Source: Solirubrobacteraceae bacterium
GTDB taxonomy: Bacteria; Actinomycetota; Thermoleophilia; Solirubrobacterales; Solirubrobacteraceae
DNA length: 41,008 nucleotides
Assembly (NCBI GenBank): GCA_025451035.1
Contig: JANWLE010000017.1
Location: 1-41,008 of the forward strand
Reading direction: 5' to 3'
The notes beneath the pieces are model-generated. The model did not search any database and was not told the DNA's origin. It saw only the letters and a list, made by a program, of their open reading frames with translations. This document shows, piece by piece, positions 24,608-33,035 of this stretch; position 1 is the first letter of the stretch, and the number at the start of each line of letters is the position of its first letter. The translations under genes and the position numbers were made by a program.

Positions 24608-25297
24608 TTAGCCCGCCAGCGTCGCGAGCCGCTCGCCGTCGAGCGCGTTCAGAGCGCGCTGCAGCGGCGCCGCGATGCAGGTGAAGCTCGGTGTGTCGCG
24701 CGCCGTGAAGCTCGACGCCTCGGTGGCGCGCAGGCGTTGCACCAGATCGAGAAACGCGCCGACATCGTCGGTGTCGAAGGCCACCACGAACTCCTGGTCG
24801 TCCAGGCCGAAACTGTAGGTGGTGTGGTTGTCCACGGTGGGGTATTCGCGCCCGACCTTGATGTGCTCCTGCATGATCCGCCAGCGCTCGTCGGCCGACA
24901 GGCGATACCACTCGCGCGACTTCACGAACGGATAGACGAACACATACTTGCCGAGGAACCCGCGGGAGCGCACGCGCTCGTCTTCGGAGTATTCAGAGCT
25001 CTTGCGCATACCCAGAAACGAGTACGGCGTGTGCGCCCAGGCCATCAGCCCGCTCTGCAGCAGCACCACATGAAACTCGTGGATGCGGTCGAGGTTCTCG
25101 GCCTCTGAGATCAACAGCAGATCGGCGTCGCCGCGTGTTCCCACCAACGAGAAGGACTGGAGCAGATGTCCGTCGGCGAAGTCCTCGCAGGCGGCCAGGA
25201 ACTCCAGCTTGTGCTGCCCGCGCGTCGCGGCGTCCAGGCGACGCCAGGCGGGATCTAGCTTCAGGAAGGTGTACTTGACGAAGTGGCGCTCGCTCAT
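24608..25297 (-). CDS. hemQ: coproheme decarboxylase (ChdC/HemQ)
   Basis: The last enzyme of the coproporphyrin-dependent haem pathway of Gram-positive bacteria, which decarboxylates coproheme to haem b. At 229 aa it fits the chlorite-dismutase-like family. The GKYVFVYPFVKSREWY segment carries the catalytic Tyr region, MQEHIKVGREYPTV the likely proximal His, and TTYSFGLDDQEFVVAF the family hallmark. I chose ATG 25297 (MSERHFVKYTFLKLD) since it gives the family N-terminus; the frame extends upstream with no homology. A TATACT at 25322-25327 on the minus strand may be its -10 box. No other haem gene is in view. Confidence 0.93.
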   Translation of the reverse strand: MSERHFVKYTFLKLDPAWRRLDAATRGQHKLEFLAACEDFADGHLLQSFSLVGTRGDADLLLISEAENLDRIHEFHVVLLQSGLMAWAHTPYSFLGMRKSSEYSEDERVRSRGFLGKYVFVYPFVKSREWYRLSADERWRIMQEHIKVGREYPTVDNHTTYSFGLDDQEFVVAFDTDDVGAFLDLVQRLRATEASSFTARDTPSFTCIAAPLQRALNALDGERLATLAG

Positions 25298-25488
25298 GCT
25301 CTCTCTCGCTATGCCCTCACGAGTATATGACCTACCCTCCGGCTCGAATTGGGCAGACGAGCTCAATAGATTGGACTCAGTGTCATCGTCTGGGTTGTCG
25401 GGCGGTGGTGTCCGGTCGACCGGGTTGGGTCTCGGGCTGGCGACGAGCTGACTCTTAGATTGCTTGTCGATCAGCTGATCTGACCAAC

Positions 25489-25518
25489 ACATGAGCGCAC
25501 CGCGCAGCGCGCTCATGT
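25489..25518. promoter_or_regulatory. 10-bp inverted repeat
   Basis: ACATGAGCGC and GCGCTCATGT flank a 10-nt loop. It lies about 190 nt upstream of hemQ and 135 nt upstream of the glycosyltransferase fusion. It could be an operator or attenuator; no regulator is assigned. Confidence 0.4.
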
Positions 25519-25639
25519 CGAGCGCGAGACCACACCGCGCGTCATTCAGGACGTAGCGACATCGGTGGAATCTCTCTCAGATAGCGCCGCAAATCGTTCG
25601 GTCTGAGCGATTTGTGCCATCGGTCGTCTCCACGCTCGT

Positions 25640-25645
25640 TACAGT
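25640..25645 (+). promoter_or_regulatory. -10 box TACAGT
   Basis: TACAGT lies 6 nt before the GTG at 25652, with no Shine-Dalgarno. It is consistent with a leaderless transcript. Confidence 0.4.
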
Positions 25646-25651
25646 TCATCC

Positions 25652-28012
25652 GTGCGGATCGCTCTGGTTTCGCCGTATTCGTGGACCTACCCGGGGGGCG
25701 TGACCCGTCACATCGAGGCGCTGGCCGCCGAGCTTCAAAAGATGGGGTGTGATGTCAGCATCCTCGCGCCGTTTGACCCGGAGGACTCGCTCGCCACACG
25801 GCTTCACCGCGGCGCGCGGCCGCAGCCCCGCGCGCCGGCCGAGAACCTGATCCCGCTCGGCCGCACGATCGGCCTACCCGCCAACGGCGCCGTCTCGAAC
25901 CTCGCGATGACACCGAGCGCCGTGCTGGCGCTGCGCGCAGCGCTGCGGGACAGCGCCTACGACGTCGTACACATCCACGATCCGGTCGCTCCGCTGCTCG
26001 GCTGGGACGCGACCTGCTCCACCCGGGGGGCTGCTCTCGTCGGCACCTTCCACACCTACTCGGAGAACCGCCTGACCAACGGCGGCGCGGCCCTGCTCGG
26101 CGCGGGGCGGCGGATGAATCGGCTGCACGCGCGTATCGCGGTCTCGGAGGCGGCGGCTTGGACGGCCGCGCGCTTCTTTGGCGGCCGTTACACGATCATC
26201 CCCAACGGGGTTCACGTCGAGGCGCAGCCCACCGGCCAGGCGCAGAGCGGGGCCGAGCCGGACGCGCCGCTGCGGATTCTCTTCATCGGCCAGGCGGTCG
26301 CGCGCAAGGGCCTGCCGGTGCTGTTGAGCGCGTTCGAGGCGCTGCGCGACCACGTCCCCGCAACGCTCACGTTGGTCGGCGCGAACACGCAGGAGATAGC
26401 GCCGATGCTGCTCGATGACCATGGCGTGCGCGCGCTCGGCAAGGTCTCAGAGCAACAGAAGCGGGCCGAGCTCGAGCGGGCGCAGGTGCTGTGTGCGCCA
26501 TCGCTGCACGGGGAGAGCTTCGGCATGGTCCTGACCGAGGCGTTCGCCGCCGCGACGCCCGTCGTGGCCTCCGACATCCCCGGTTATCGCGATGTGGTGC
26601 GCGACGGCGTCGACGGGCTGCTCGTCGCTCCCGGTGATCCACTCGAGCTGGCGCAGGCGCTGCGTCGGCTCGCGCTCGATGCGCATGAGCGTGCGCGGAT
26701 GGCGCGCGCCGCGCATGAGCGCGCGCAGCGGTTCGCCTGGCCGCACGTCGCCGCTGAGGTGCTCGAGGTCTATGAGCGCTCGCTCGTGGTGAAGGTCCCG
26801 CGTACGCGCCTGCGGGCCACGGCTGTGCGCTACGGACTGGCTCCCGCCGATTTGCTGCCGCGCGTCCCGCCTCGGCGGCTCGAGACCCTGCAGCGCGCCG
26901 CGGCGCGCCCGGCGAGACGAGTCTCGCCCCGCCTCGGCGGTCGCGTCGTGCTGATCGCGGCCTCGCTGGCGGCGTTGGCGCTCGCGGCATTCGTGTTCCA
27001 GCGCGTCGGCGTGGCGCCGGTGATCGCCAGCCTCGTCGCCTCCAGTCCGGGTTTGGTGGCCGCCGGGCTCGCGCTGATGTGCGCCTCCATGATAGCCCGT
27101 GGTTTTGCCTGGCATGCGATCCTCAGCGCCGCTCCGACGTGGCGGCGCGCCAAACGCCGCGACGCGATGCAGGGCACGTTCATCGGGGTGCTGATGTCCT
27201 CGACCTTGCCGGCCCGCTTGGGGGAGCCATCGCGTGCGTTGATCGTCGCTCGCCGTCTCGGCCGGGCGCGCGAGACGCTGCCGGTCGTGCTCGGCACGAT
27301 GGTCTCCCAGACGCTGCTGAACCTGCTGGCGCTGGGCATCCTCGGGTCGATCATGTTCTCGAGCATCGACCTGTTCAACGGGCACGAGCGAGCGCTGCTC
27401 GCGGTGGCGCTCGCGCCGATCGCGGCCCTGCTGGTCGTGTTCCTCGCGCCGGTGCTCGTGCCCGCCCAGGCGCTGTCGCGCTCACAGCGGCTGGGACGGC
27501 TGTTCTCGGGGGCGCGCGCCTCGCTGCTGCGCGTGCGTGACGGCCTGCGCGTCTTTCGCGACCCTTACAACGCCGCGCTCGCGCTGGCGACGCAGCTGGC
27601 CGCCTGGGGCCTTCAGCTGCTGTCCTGCTATCTGCTGCTGGCGGCACTGGGCCTTTCTGACCGCGCCGGCTTCGGGGCTGCCGCGGCGGTGCTCTTCACC
27701 GTCAACGCCACCGCGATCGTGCCGGCCACGCCCGCCAACGTCGGCGTCTTCCAGGCCGCCTGCGTGGCGGTGCTCGTCGGCGCCTACCACGTGTCCACCG
27801 CCGACGCGCTCGCCTACGGCATCATCCTGCAGGCCGTCGAGGTCCTCACGGCGCTGCTGATGGGGATGCCGGCGCTGGTCAACGAGGGCCTCTCCTGGCG
27901 GGAGGTGCGCCTGCGCACGATGCACGCCACGCCGGTGAAGCTGCCGGCGCTGCCCGCCCAGCCACGAGCGGTCGGGCGCGGCGAGCGGCACAGCACAGCT
28001 CCCTTGAGCTAG
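25652..28012 (+). CDS. GT4 glycosyltransferase fused to flippase-like (LPG-synthase TM) domain
   Basis: A 786-aa two-domain protein. Residues 1-385 are a GT-B glycosyltransferase of family 4 resembling PimA. They show YPGGVTRHIEALAAEL, HIHDP, FHTYSENR, IPNGV, FIGQAVARKGL and the donor-site motif GESFGMVLTEAFAAATPVVASDIPGYRDVV. After a basic linker, residues 430-750 form about seven to eight membrane helices of the lysylphosphatidylglycerol-synthase TM/flippase-like family (SSTLPARLGEPSRALIVARRLG, VNATAIVPATPANVGVFQAACV). The fusion suggests that a glycolipid is made on the inner face and flipped by the same chain. That coupling is inference. Start: GTG 25652, leaderless-like. Confidence 0.88.
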   Translation: MRIALVSPYSWTYPGGVTRHIEALAAELQKMGCDVSILAPFDPEDSLATRLHRGARPQPRAPAENLIPLGRTIGLPANGAVSNLAMTPSAVLALRAALRDSAYDVVHIHDPVAPLLGWDATCSTRGAALVGTFHTYSENRLTNGGAALLGAGRRMNRLHARIAVSEAAAWTAARFFGGRYTIIPNGVHVEAQPTGQAQSGAEPDAPLRILFIGQAVARKGLPVLLSAFEALRDHVPATLTLVGANTQEIAPMLLDDHGVRALGKVSEQQKRAELERAQVLCAPSLHGESFGMVLTEAFAAATPVVASDIPGYRDVVRDGVDGLLVAPGDPLELAQALRRLALDAHERARMARAAHERAQRFAWPHVAAEVLEVYERSLVVKVPRTRLRATAVRYGLAPADLLPRVPPRRLETLQRAAARPARRVSPRLGGRVVLIAASLAALALAAFVFQRVGVAPVIASLVASSPGLVAAGLALMCASMIARGFAWHAILSAAPTWRRAKRRDAMQGTFIGVLMSSTLPARLGEPSRALIVARRLGRARETLPVVLGTMVSQTLLNLLALGILGSIMFSSIDLFNGHERALLAVALAPIAALLVVFLAPVLVPAQALSRSQRLGRLFSGARASLLRVRDGLRVFRDPYNAALALATQLAAWGLQLLSCYLLLAALGLSDRAGFGAAAAVLFTVNATAIVPATPANVGVFQAACVAVLVGAYHVSTADALAYGIILQAVEVLTALLMGMPALVNEGLSWREVRLRTMHATPVKLPALPAQPRAVGRGERHSTAPLS

Positions 28013-28026
28013 CCGCCCCGGCGGCT
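28011..28026 (+). terminator. short GC-rich hairpin at the end of the GT4 fusion gene
   Basis: AGCCGC, four bases, GCGGCT overlap the stop codon, and a T-rich TTGTTTT lies at 28038-28044. This is a weak terminator candidate. Confidence 0.4.
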
Positions 28027-28123
28027 ACCGCCGCCGGCGTTGTTTTACACACCCTCGCTTTGGGAATGTGTCGTGTCTGTTAGTTTCCCGCTCTGGAGCT
28101 CTAAGCAATCCCTGGAGGACCGT

Positions 28124-28390
28124 GTGACCTATGTGATCAACGAGCCGTGCATCGCCACCAAGGACACCTCCTGCGTGGAGGTCTGCCCCGTCGACTGCAT
28201 CCATCCCACCCCGAATGAGCCCGACTACTCCGACCACGAGATGCTCTACATAGATCCCGAGGAGTGCATCGACTGCGACGCGTGCGTGGAGGCATGCCCG
28301 GTTGACGCGATCACAGCCGAGGATCAGGTCCCGCCGGAGTGGGAGCAGTACATCGAGATCAACGCCGCCTACTACCGCGATCGCTCCTAG
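28124..28390 (+). CDS. fdxA: 7Fe ferredoxin
   Basis: An 88-aa electron carrier with one [3Fe-4S] and one [4Fe-4S] cluster. Cys9, Cys17, Cys21 and Cys25 (CIATKDTSCVEVCPVDC) precede the C-x2-C-x2-C-x3-CP motif at residues 48-59 (CIDCDACVEACP). The GTG at 28124 follows GGAGGACC and gives VTYVINEPC, the standard FdxA start. The longer open frame upstream is not homologous. It has its own leader downstream of a weak terminator. The redox partner is not apparent. Confidence 0.93.
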   Translation: MTYVINEPCIATKDTSCVEVCPVDCIHPTPNEPDYSDHEMLYIDPEECIDCDACVEACPVDAITAEDQVPPEWEQYIEINAAYYRDRS

Positions 28391-28436
28391 CCCCCGCGGA
28401 GCAGGAATCCGCGCGGGCCGCGGTGAATGGGCGTAT

Positions 28437-28703
28437 GTGCCAGACGCCTGGGTCTATGTGCTGCGCTGCCGCGACGACTCGCTGTACACGGGCTGGACCA
28501 GCGATCTGCAGCGCCGCCTGCGACGGCACGCCGACGGCAAGGCCAGCCGCTACACCGCCAGTCGCCTGCCGGTCGAGCTCGCCGCCGCCTGGCCGATGCC
28601 AGACCGGGGCGCGGCGATGCGCGAGGAGGCGCGAATCAAGGGTTTGACACGCGGGGCTAAGCTCGAGCTGCTCGAGGACGGCCTGGGGGCGGCGTCCGCC
28701 TAG
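28437..28703 (+). CDS. GIY-YIG nuclease-fold protein (UPF0213/YhbQ type)
   Basis: An 88-aa stand-alone GIY-YIG domain: WVYVLRCRDDSLYTGWT supplies the two strands (VYV and YTG). The conserved Arg lies in LQRRLRRH, and Glu in the MREEARIKGLTRGAKLELL helix matches the metal-binding Glu. Family members are DNA endonuclease-like proteins of uncertain cellular role. GTG 28437 is taken as start because the domain begins five residues later; the frame opens earlier over the ferredoxin gene end. The stop shares CTAG with the convergent metH gene (28700-28703). Confidence 0.85.
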   Translation: MPDAWVYVLRCRDDSLYTGWTSDLQRRLRRHADGKASRYTASRLPVELAAAWPMPDRGAAMREEARIKGLTRGAKLELLEDGLGAASA

Positions 28704-31700
28704 TCCTCGGATTCAACCGCCCCGTCGGGCGGGTCCTCTTCGCCGAGCTCGCCGAAGAGCGAGGGGTCGCGATCAGAGCCCTTGATGATGTCGTCGGGCG
28801 AGCCGTTGGGCAGCAGCCGCCCCTGGCGCGTCCCGAAGTAGATCGCCTGTGGGTGGTGGGCGACGAGCGCGAGTGTCGACTGCTCGGGGATCGGGGCGTA
28901 TCCGTCTGAGATCTCCATCCCGATCTGCTCGAGGCCGAGCAGCTTCTCGACCTTGAGGTGCTCGGCCTGCTCGGGCACCGCTGGGTAGCCCCACGAATAG
29001 CGTCTGCCCTGCGTGGCGGGGATTGCGAGCATCTCGCGGGCTTTCGCGTGCAGCCACTCTGCGAGCCCCTCGGCGGTTTGCACGCCCAATCCGTGCACGA
29101 AGAGTTGTTCGGCGAACTCTCCGTCTGACTCCAGCTTCGCCATTAGCTCGGTCACCTCCGAGCCGACGGTCACCGCCTGCACAGCGATCACATCGAGCTC
29201 ACGGGGCGGCTTGCCGTCCACGGCTGGGCGGAAGAAGTCGGCGAGGCAGATACGGTCGCCCTTCGGTTGGCGTGGGCAAACGAAGCGGGTTAGCTCGGCG
29301 CTCGGATCGGCGGGATCGAGCCCAGAATCAGGGTCGGCTACAGGCGGGTCGAGAACCACGATGTCGTTTCCCTGTGCATAGCAAGGGAAGAAGCCGAGTA
29401 GTGCACGCGGGTGTAGGTACTCCTGCTCCCCCCACATCCGTTCAAGGCGCGGACGGAAGTCTCCCTCCACGAGCTCTCTCCATGCCTCGCCCTTCACGCC
29501 CCTGCCGCCCCAGTGCAGCTTGAAGAGCACATGGGTGTCGAGGTGGGAGTACACCTCATCCATGTCCACCGGCACCTCTTGAACACCCCACCACGGTGGT
29601 GTCGGGACCGGGCCGTCAGTGCTCACGCTTGAGCGCACAGAGTCGTCGGCGAAGTTGAGCACCTCCTCCGGCTCTTCACCCTTCTCGCGGAAGGCTGTGG
29701 CTCCGGCATGGAGCTTCTCAAGCAACGCGTCGTGCGCGCCCTCATCGATCAGCTGGTCCATCACCGACAGTCCCTCGAAGGCGTCCTTGCAGTAGAAGAC
29801 GCCCGGCGCGTACTGCTCGTCGGATTCCTTGCCGCCCGGGTACAGCGCGCGGTATGAGAAAGCCCTGTTGATGGCGGCACCCCCGATCAACACCGGGTAG
29901 TCCATCCCCTTGGAGTGAAGCTCCTGGATGCACGCGGGCATTTGCTTGGAGGTGGAAACGAGCAGTGCGCTCAACCCGATCGCGGTCGCTTCGTGCTCCT
30001 GCGCGGCGTCGAGGATCGTCTGGATCGGCACCTGCTTGCCCAGGTCCACGACGGTGTAACCGTTGTTCGTGAGGATCGTGTTCACGAGCGACTTGCCGAT
30101 GTCGTGCACATCGCCGAACACGGTTGCCAATACCACGGTGCCCTTTGTGTAACCCTCGATCTTGTCGAGGTAGTTCTCAAGCCGTGCGACCGCCTTCTTC
30201 ATCACCTCAGCCGACTGCAACACGAACGGCAGAATCAGTTCTCCCGCGCCGAACTTGTCGCCCACCTCCTTCATGGCGGGCAGCAGCACGTTGTTGAGGG
30301 TGGGCACCGCTCCGATCTTCTCGACAGAGGCGTCGATCCAATCCTCAACCCCCTCCTTGCGGCGACGCAGGATGTGGAAGTGGAGGGCCTCCTCGGGCTC
30401 CATCCCCTCGGTGGGGTTGGCGGTGGTCTGCTCCTCCTCCTCGCCCTTTGACTCGAAGTGGGCGATGAACTTCTCAAGGGCGTCCTCGCGGCGGTTGAAC
30501 ACGAGGTCGTCGGCGAGCTCGCGCTCCTCGTCCGATATCTCCGAGTAGGGAGTGATGTGGTTGGGATTCACCATCGCGAGGTCCAACCCCGCCTCTACGC
30601 AGTGGTGGAGGAAGACGGAGTTCAGTACGGCGCGTGCGCCCGGGGAGACGCCGAAGGAGACGTTTGACACGCCCAGCGACGTCTTCACGCCGGGGATCTC
30701 CGCCTTGATGCGCCTGATCCCCTCGATCGTCTCGATCGCCGAGGGGCGCCACTCCTCGTCGCCTGTGGTGAGCGTGAACGTCAAACAGTCGAAGATCAGA
30801 AGCTCCGGGTCAAGGCCGTGCTCCTCGCAGCAGAGCTGGGTGATCCGCTGCGCGATCTCGAGCTTGCGCTGCGCCGTCTTTGCCATCCCGACCTCATCGA
30901 TCGTCAGCGCGATCAGCGCCGCGCCGTGCGCGATCGCCACCGGCGCGACGCGGTCGAGCTTGGCCCGTCCCGCCTCGAGGTTCACCGAGTTGACGACCGC
31001 GCGCCCCGGGATCTGCTCGAGTGCCCGTTCGATCACCTCCGGCTCGGTCGAGTCGAGCTGGATCGGTGGCTCCTGGGTCAGCGAGATGCGCTTGGCCAGC
31101 TCGCGCATCTGCTCGTCCTCGTCGACGCGCTCGGTCAACGCGACGCACAGGTCGAGCACGTGCGCGCCGCCTGAGACCTGGTCCTCGGCGATCTGAACGA
31201 GACCGTCGTAGTCGTCGGCGAGCAACAGCTCCTTGGCCTTGCGCGACCCCTGGCTGTTCACGCGCTCGCCGACCATCGTCGGACGCGGCTCCTGCACCAG
31301 CGGCGTGGCGGCGATCATCGAGGAGAGGTGCGGCGGACGGGGGGCAGGGCGCGGACCCGCCGCGCGTCCGGCGAGACGCTCGGCGATCGCCTTGATGTGC
31401 GCTGGAGTGGTGCCGCAGCAGCCGCCGACCACGCTCACGCCGTAGCGCTCGACGAATTCGGCGAGCGCCTCCGCCAACTGCTCGGGCTGCTCGGGAAAGA
31501 TCGTCTCGCCGTCGGGGCCCTGCAGGGGCAGGCCGGCGTTTGGGATGCAAGCCACGGGGACGGGGCAGTACTCGCCGAGGAAGCGGATCGCGTCGCGCAT
31601 GTCTTGCGGCCCCGTCGAGCAGTTGAGCCCGATCACGTCCACCTTCAGTGCCTCAAGCGTGCACAGCACCGAGGAGATGTCGGTGCCGAGCAGCATCTTG

Positions 31701-32287
31701 CCGCCGTTTGGCAGCAGCGACACCGAGGTGTGGATCGGCAGCTTTCGGCCGGTCTGCGTGAAGGCCTCGCGCACCCCGAACACAGCGGCCTTCACCTCGA
31801 GGATGTCCTGCGCGGTCTCGATGATGATCAGGTCCGCCCCGCCGTCGATCAAGCCGGCGGCTTGCTCGGCGAACACCTCCACCAGCTCGCCGAAGCGGAT
31901 CTGCCCGAGCGTCGGGTCATCCGACGCGGGCAGAAAGCCGGTGGGCCCGATCGACCCGGCGACGAAGCGATGCTCGCCGGCGGCCTCGCGCGCGATCTGC
32001 GCGGCCTTGGTGTTGATCTCCACCGTGTGGTCGGCCAGCCCCCACTCGTCGAGCTTCAGTCGCGACGCCTGGAAGGTGTCGGTCTCGAGGACCTGCGCGC
32101 CGGCGTCGAGCATTGAGGCGTGCACCCCCCCGATGACGTCGGGGCGGTTGAGCACGAGCGCCTCGTGGCACTTGCCGGCCAGGCCGCCGTAGTCCTCGCT
32201 GGTGAGGTCGAACTGCTCGAGCGTCGCGCCCATGCCGCCGTCGTAGATGACGACACGGGTGCGGATCGCTTCCAGATAGTCACGCAT
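28700..32287 (-). CDS. metH: cobalamin-dependent methionine synthase
   Basis: Transfers methyl from 5-methyltetrahydrofolate through cobalamin to homocysteine. All four modules are present in 1195 aa. The homocysteine domain (1-310) has zinc cysteines in GLNCSTGP and GGCCGTTP. The pterin-binding domain runs to about 345-600 (RVNSQGSRKAKELL, LDLCVALTERVDEDEQM). The cobalamin domain (about 650-880) has the His ligand in GDVHDIGKSLVNTIL. The C-terminal AdoMet reactivation domain (about 910-1190) has RYSWGYPAVPEQ and DGYAPIPEQSTLALVAHHPQA. The ATG lies 7 nt after a TAGCAT box, so the mRNA may be leaderless and lacks room for a cobalamin riboswitch. A palindrome lies 30-50 nt upstream. Confidence 0.97.
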   Translation of the reverse strand: MRDYLEAIRTRVVIYDGGMGATLEQFDLTSEDYGGLAGKCHEALVLNRPDVIGGVHASMLDAGAQVLETDTFQASRLKLDEWGLADHTVEINTKAAQIAREAAGEHRFVAGSIGPTGFLPASDDPTLGQIRFGELVEVFAEQAAGLIDGGADLIIIETAQDILEVKAAVFGVREAFTQTGRKLPIHTSVSLLPNGGKMLLGTDISSVLCTLEALKVDVIGLNCSTGPQDMRDAIRFLGEYCPVPVACIPNAGLPLQGPDGETIFPEQPEQLAEALAEFVERYGVSVVGGCCGTTPAHIKAIAERLAGRAAGPRPAPRPPHLSSMIAATPLVQEPRPTMVGERVNSQGSRKAKELLLADDYDGLVQIAEDQVSGGAHVLDLCVALTERVDEDEQMRELAKRISLTQEPPIQLDSTEPEVIERALEQIPGRAVVNSVNLEAGRAKLDRVAPVAIAHGAALIALTIDEVGMAKTAQRKLEIAQRITQLCCEEHGLDPELLIFDCLTFTLTTGDEEWRPSAIETIEGIRRIKAEIPGVKTSLGVSNVSFGVSPGARAVLNSVFLHHCVEAGLDLAMVNPNHITPYSEISDEERELADDLVFNRREDALEKFIAHFESKGEEEEQTTANPTEGMEPEEALHFHILRRRKEGVEDWIDASVEKIGAVPTLNNVLLPAMKEVGDKFGAGELILPFVLQSAEVMKKAVARLENYLDKIEGYTKGTVVLATVFGDVHDIGKSLVNTILTNNGYTVVDLGKQVPIQTILDAAQEHEATAIGLSALLVSTSKQMPACIQELHSKGMDYPVLIGGAAINRAFSYRALYPGGKESDEQYAPGVFYCKDAFEGLSVMDQLIDEGAHDALLEKLHAGATAFREKGEEPEEVLNFADDSVRSSVSTDGPVPTPPWWGVQEVPVDMDEVYSHLDTHVLFKLHWGGRGVKGEAWRELVEGDFRPRLERMWGEQEYLHPRALLGFFPCYAQGNDIVVLDPPVADPDSGLDPADPSAELTRFVCPRQPKGDRICLADFFRPAVDGKPPRELDVIAVQAVTVGSEVTELMAKLESDGEFAEQLFVHGLGVQTAEGLAEWLHAKAREMLAIPATQGRRYSWGYPAVPEQAEHLKVEKLLGLEQIGMEISDGYAPIPEQSTLALVAHHPQAIYFGTRQGRLLPNGSPDDIIKGSDRDPSLFGELGEEDPPDGAVESED

Positions 32288-32294
32288 CGCCCCG

Positions 32295-32300
32295 ATGCTA
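32295..32300 (-). promoter_or_regulatory. -10 box TAGCAT for metH
   Basis: Minus-strand TAGCAT is 7 nt from the metH ATG, with no Shine-Dalgarno site. It fits a leaderless start. Confidence 0.45.
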
Positions 32301-32316
32301 GCAGTGAAACCCGGAA

Positions 32317-32338
32317 CCTTGACACGAGCATGTCAAGG
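32317..32338. promoter_or_regulatory. 22-bp palindrome upstream of metH
   Basis: CCTTGACA, six bases, TGTCAAGG are perfectly complementary. It lies just upstream of the proposed metH -10 box, where it would overlap the -35 region, and contains TTGACA on both strands. It is a good operator candidate for metH; the binding protein is unknown. Confidence 0.55.
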
Positions 32339-32465
32339 TGGTTTGGTCGTGGTACGCCGCCAAGCGCACGTCCACGCGTTCCGCAGCGATTAACGCTCGG
32401 AGAAGATTCATTAAGGATTGCCTTTGGGGCGCTCTTGCGTGCTGCGACGAGGGTCATCATGGGTA

Positions 32466-32963
32466 ATGCCTGCCATGGAGATGAGGGCCCCCAACGCGCA
32501 GTCCCTAGTCGAGGCACCTCGCGCTCACCCGCGGGTGATCACGGATGGCGCCGAGTGCGTGCCAGCATCCGAATGGACGGCGAGCGGCCGCGAGCCGCAG
32601 GTGTTCCTTGACGAGCGAGGGAGGCGGCGGCGCTGGGTGCTCGCGGGCGGGGCGATCGCCGGCCTGCTCGCGAGCGTGTGGCTGGCCGCGCTCATCAGCG
32701 GCGGGGTCGGCTTCGCGACGTTGCCGTCGCTGCGGCTCGCGGCGAGCCCGACGGGGGCGGTGAGGTCCGGCTCAGCCGAGCTCTCCAAGCGTCGTGGCTC
32801 GGCTCAGCGCCTGGAGGTGGCGCTGCGCGCGCCGAGCGGGCCAGTCCAGCCCGACCGCTCTCCTGCACGGCGGGTAGCGGCGGTGTCCCACAGTGCCTTT
32901 GAGCGCCGCGCCTCGCGCAGACGAGCGGGCCGCGTTGTCCTCGCGGCGGTGCTGGCGCGTTGA
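32466..32963 (+). CDS. small single-pass membrane protein of the polysaccharide operon
   Basis: About 165 aa with a cytosolic N-terminus and the segment QVFLDERGRRRRW. One transmembrane helix follows (VLAGGAIAGLLASVWLAALISGGVGF), then a Ser/Arg-rich extracytoplasmic tail that looks disordered. The same layout is known to me in front of deacetylase-glycosyltransferase fusions in actinobacteria, though I cannot name a domain. The start is uncertain: ATG 32466, 32475 and 32481 are possible, as is TTG 32424, which has AAGGA 6 nt upstream. It lies 72 nt before the fusion gene and is probably co-transcribed. Confidence 0.6.
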   Translation: MPAMEMRAPNAQSLVEAPRAHPRVITDGAECVPASEWTASGREPQVFLDERGRRRRWVLAGGAIAGLLASVWLAALISGGVGFATLPSLRLAASPTGAVRSGSAELSKRRGSAQRLEVALRAPSGPVQPDRSPARRVAAVSHSAFERRASRRRAGRVVLAAVLAR

Positions 32964-33035
32964 GCGAAGTGGCGTGTGTGTCCGTGCGCCGCCGACTGTG
33001 CCCGTCGGTCTGCGAGCGCAGCGAGGGGATCGCCG

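Larger units (their letters stand above)
25298..25651. other. 354-bp divergent intergenic region
   Basis: It separates hemQ (minus) from the glycosyltransferase fusion (plus). It holds a perfect 12-bp palindrome GATCAGCTGATC (25469-25480) and a stem-loop with perfect 10-bp arms (ACATGAGCGC at 25489-25498, complement at 25509-25518). It also has a minus-strand TATACT (25322-25327) and a plus-strand TACAGT (25640-25645) as possible -10 boxes. No coding sequence is convincing. Confidence 0.55.
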
